This document shows positions 60,870 through 64,000 of a stretch of DNA of 64,000 nucleotides, one piece after another; within the stretch, counting starts at the first letter, position 1; the number at the start of each line of letters is the position of its first letter. Both the position numbers and the translations under genes were made by a program. The notes under the pieces are model-generated. The model had not been told where the DNA came from. It ran no database searches and was given only the letters and a program-made list of their open reading frames with translations. The DNA is taken from positions 15,268,761-15,332,760 of the forward strand of contig NC_084889.1 in the NCBI RefSeq assembly GCF_958979055.1. Direction: 5' to 3'. This DNA comes from Alnus glutinosa (taxonomy: Eukaryota; Streptophyta; Magnoliopsida; Fagales; Betulaceae).

Positions 60870-61038
60870 GAGTAATGCTAGGAGTAAACTTTTTGTCACT
60901 CTTGTATTTATCTGAAAATGACATGATTTTTAAAATTACTATTGAACTTGTGATTGATCATTATTGAATTTTGATCAAGTGATGATTTTAAAAACTACAT
61001 CATTCTTAAAGTAACAAAAGAGTGACTTCTAAAATTAC
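60870..61038. mobile_element. GAGTAATGCT-type MITE, block B
   Basis: Starts AGAGTAATGCTAGGAGT and folds back with the right arm ending AAAATTACTT. Paralogue of 35139-35303. Confidence 0.65.
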
Positions 61039-61209
61039 TTATCGTGAAGAAACCAATCATTTTATTTCCTTTTCCTTTTTCTTTTTCTTTTTTAAAGTAC
61101 AACCCGGATCAATGCCCAACAAGAGAGAGGGTTCTTATAGGTACGTAGCTAAGGAAGCCACATTACATTTGGGAGGACACAATGAGGACCATAGTCCTCC
61201 TTGTAGCAT

Positions 61210-61455
61210 TACTCGCTAAGTAGATAAGAAAATGTAAATTTAATCATTTAATCAATACTTTAACAGTCTCCCTGACATGTAGGCTCATACTCTTTTTTAA
61301 TAACTGATGTCCAACACGTGAAATATTTAATTGAAATGAGAGGTAAATAACAGAGATAATGTTCAAACTCAGAACATCTGTTTTGATACCATGTTAAACC
61401 ATCACTTGTCCTAAAATTTTAAGCTAATAAGAATAGGTAAATTTAATAATTTAAT
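61210..61455. repeat. Dispersed LTR-like repeat, block B
   Basis: Paralogue of 35480-35745, with CCCTGACATGTAGGCTCA and TTTTGATACCATGTTAAACC. Confidence 0.55.
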
Positions 61456-61633
61456 TAATACTTTAACAACTAAAATTAAGAAAAAAAAAAAAAAATACAC
61501 ATATCCCCCTTAAACTACCACTCAATTGTCAATGTCTTTTCTAAATTACCAATTTTGTCAATATCCCCCCTCAAACTACCAAAAAAATTTAATGTCCCTC
61601 CTGAAACCAACAAAAGGACAAAAATGACCATAG

Positions 61634-61634
<1 letters not shown>

Positions 61635-61728
<94 letters not shown>
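61635..61728. repeat. (TA)n microsatellite, long
   Basis: About 46 TA repeats between GACCATAGAAA and TTTCAATAAG. Block A has only TAAATA in this position (near 35900), so this expansion arose after the duplication. Confidence 0.95.
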
Positions 61729-61729
<1 letters not shown>

Positions 61730-61734
61730 CAATA

Positions 61735-62010
61735 AGACAAAGATATCTTTATAAATTCGAAAAAAAAATTAAAATAAAAAAAAAATTAGAAATAAAAACA
61801 AAAAAATAAGTTTTTTTAAAAAAAAAAAAAACCAAAATTAAAGAAAAAACGATAAAAAAAAAAAATAAAAAACGAAGAGATTTTTTTAAAAAATAAATAA
61901 ATAAACAAACAAAAAAATAACTGAAAATTATAAAAAATAAACACAAAATAAACACAAAACAAAACAAAACCAGTTTTTTTTTTTTTAATCTTCTTTTTTA
62001 ATTTTAATAA
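61735..62010. repeat. Low-complexity A/T-homopolymer block, block B
   Basis: Counterpart of 35905-36235. Confidence 0.9.
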
Positions 62011-62083
62011 TTTTATGAATGGTAGTTTTGTCATTAGGGTTGCCATTCCCAATAGCTACCTAACCATTTTCCCTAGATGTAGG

Positions 62084-64000
62084 TAGGGGTGGGCAAAACC
62101 TGCCCAAAACCGCAAAAACAACCCCGCCCCCTTGCCCAGTCTCGAAAATTCGGTTTTTTGCTTAAAAATCACGGGTACAAGTCAAATTTTGATAAAATTT
62201 TGCTTGGCGGGGCGGGTTACGAGTTTAGGATTTTTAAAACCACGGGTACCCGCCCCGCCCCACCTCGCCCCACACTAAAAAAAAACCCTAACCCCCCCTA
62301 ACCCCCCCTACCCCTCACTTCTTTCTCTCTTCCCCTCACTTTCTTTCCCTACGCCGCTTAACTGATGACTCCCCAAGTCCCTCCTTCGTCTCTCTTCCTA
62401 AACCCTTAGATCATAACCCTGCGCCACACCCCTCTCTCCTCATGCCTCACCCCTCTCTCTTCAATCTTCAACGCTACACCCCTCACTTCAGTCTTCAGCG
62501 CCGCAAGCTCGCATGCCTCTTTCTTCTTTCTTCTTTTTTCATATTCGTTAACTGGCCATTCAAGGGAGTCCCTCGTTCTACGCCACTCAGCCTCACGAGT
62601 CACGCATCAAGCCGCCGCCATGGTTCCCTCATCAGCCATGAGCAGCCCACCATAGGCTCAGATCCAGAAATCACCGAATCCCGTCTTCAAAACGTATCGT
62701 CAACCACCGCTAGACTGCTCATAGCCACAATCATAGTTTTGCTCAGCAACCCCAACCGTTGATTTAGAACCCACCGCCGATTCCGAACCCATCGTATTTT
62801 GTGGTTCATCAGAGATTCAGAAAAAGAAGTTTCATATTTTTGTGTTTGTGGTTCATCAAAGGTAGGGATGTAAATAAACCAGTCCGTTTGACAACTCGCT
62901 CGTTTTAGCCCGATCCGAACTCGAGCTCGATACTGTAGAAACTCGATCGTTACTGTAGAAACCCGCTCGATTAATAAGTGATACATATCCGACTCGCTCG
63001 AGAAAACTCGATAGGGGCTCGCGAGCTCAGCTCGTTTAAAGCTCGACTGGATCGCTCGCCCGGCTAGTTAGTTCGACTCGTTAACTCGTTCATATCTTAC
63101 ATATATATATTAGTAAAAATAGTAAATATAGTATAATATATATATAGTATTACATATTAATTATAATACTTTGATAACAATATTTAGTATGTTAAATTAA
63201 CATATTAAGTTATTAATAGTTAGTATATAACAATATAACAATATTAAATAGCATATATATATATATATCACATCACACATGGTTAACAATAGTTATATAT
63301 TATATTTATATTATAATTACTTAGTTTTATTTTTTTTGATAAGTTATTTTGGGTTATAAAACTGATTGTAGGAAAATCTGAATGCAAAAGCCCTACGAAA
63401 GGCAATTGCCAGAATCTCAGTTCTCCCATATCGCTATAGTTACTTAGTTTTATAGAATATATTAGACTTACTATTTGTTCACATTATATATATACCATAG
63501 TTTATACTCTCTAGTTATATATAATAACATATTGTTAATTTGTTACTTATAAACTATAGTTATATACTATATTTTATAATATGCCTTATATAGTTATATA
63601 CTATATATTTATATTATTAATAAATGCATAGAGGTTGTTCATAAACTTGGGCTTGAATTCTGCTTTGATCACTCATTGAAAAATTTAATAGTTTACCTTG
63701 AGCTCTAGTTGAGCCGAGCTTGTCGAGTAACCCGACTCGGCTCGAATGTCATTTTCAACGAACTCGAGCTTGAGCTCGAGCTCGCCCGAATTTTAAACGA
63801 GCCGAGCTTGAACATGCAATTTATAGCTCGGCTCGAATTTGAGCTCGACTCATAAACAAGTCAGTCTTGAAATCTTCAAACTCGACTCGGCTCAGCTCGA
63901 TTACATCCCTAATCAAAGGTTTCGTATTTTCTTCTGCCTTTTCCTTTGTTTGGTTCCGTCATTTGAAAACCCGCTCTGCCCCGTCCCGGCCCGCTTCGCC
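62084..64000. mobile_element. hAT-like element, outer, left part (block B)
   Basis: Left end TAGGGGTGGGCAAAACC, then the same pyrimidine-rich sequence as 36300-37195. The right end is outside the window. Interrupted by the element at 62863. Confidence 0.6.
62863..63911. mobile_element. Non-autonomous hAT element with perfect 8 bp TSD
   Basis: 1049 bp with ends TAGGGATGTAAAT and, in reverse complement, TAGGGATGTAATC. The 8-mer ATCAAAGG is present on both sides (62855-62862, 63912-63919), and the paralogous empty site with a single ATCAAAGG is near 37083-37091. Subterminal regions hold many GAGCTCG and GCTCGA motifs; the centre is AT-rich with no transposase. Confidence 0.95.

Larger units (their letters stand above)
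55064..64000. repeat. Segmental duplication block B (paired with 28994-37195), cut by window end
   Basis: Begins with the unit motif and repeats the order of block A through the hAT-like element. Near 55140-55200 a short stretch with gatttgccttaatatatga is duplicated in tandem, which block A lacks. Confidence 0.85.

Overview
This window is nuclear DNA of a flowering plant, most likely a woody eudicot. It is AT-rich, has introns, is full of (TA)n and (GA)n microsatellites, and carries several plant transposon classes. The species cannot be fixed from the sequence; Fagales-like is only an impression.

The backbone is a degenerate tandem array of a roughly 6.6 kb unit. Each full unit holds, left to right: (i) a two-exon plus-strand gene of the PR-10/Bet v 1 superfamily that reads as a phytohormone-binding (cytokinin-specific-binding) protein; (ii) a spacer with a foldback MITE; (iii) a two-exon minus-strand gene for a small secreted Gly/His-rich protein, usually reduced to its His-rich exon 2; (iv) a tandem array of about 209 bp LTRs with PBS- and PPT-like junctions, which looks like a TRIM retrotransposon array; and (v) a fragment of an RNase H-like (RVT_3) reading frame. 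Units start near 1, 4347, 8755, 15362, 28994 and 55064. A lone exon-2 relic lies at 49981.

PhBP copies at 582, 9290 and 55623 are intact. The copy at 15880 has a stop and is split by a 7 kb Copia element. The copy at 29510 has a stop in exon 1. The copy at 49981 lacks exon 1. The Gly/His-rich gene is complete only at 32732-33674 and 58909-59738. In the other units its intron runs into the TRIM array (or a deletion scar) and exon 1 is missing, so the array sits at the duplication breakpoints.

From about 29 kb to 37.2 kb the sequence is repeated at 55-64 kb, a larger segmental duplication of at least 8 kb. Between these blocks (37-55 kb) lie nested hAT-like elements, a TED6/TED7-like gene with a frameshift (40044-40626), a 3.4 kb repeat complex with G-box-rich ends and telomere-motif repeats (41.7-45.0 kb), several MITEs and unremarkable AT-rich intergenic DNA.

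The point of most interest is the pairing of a hormone-binding gene with a His-rich secreted-protein gene in a unit whose breakpoints are built from a miniature LTR array. Also notable are a block of hairpins in the leader of the Copia element and several transposon insertions that can be dated against paralogous empty sites.
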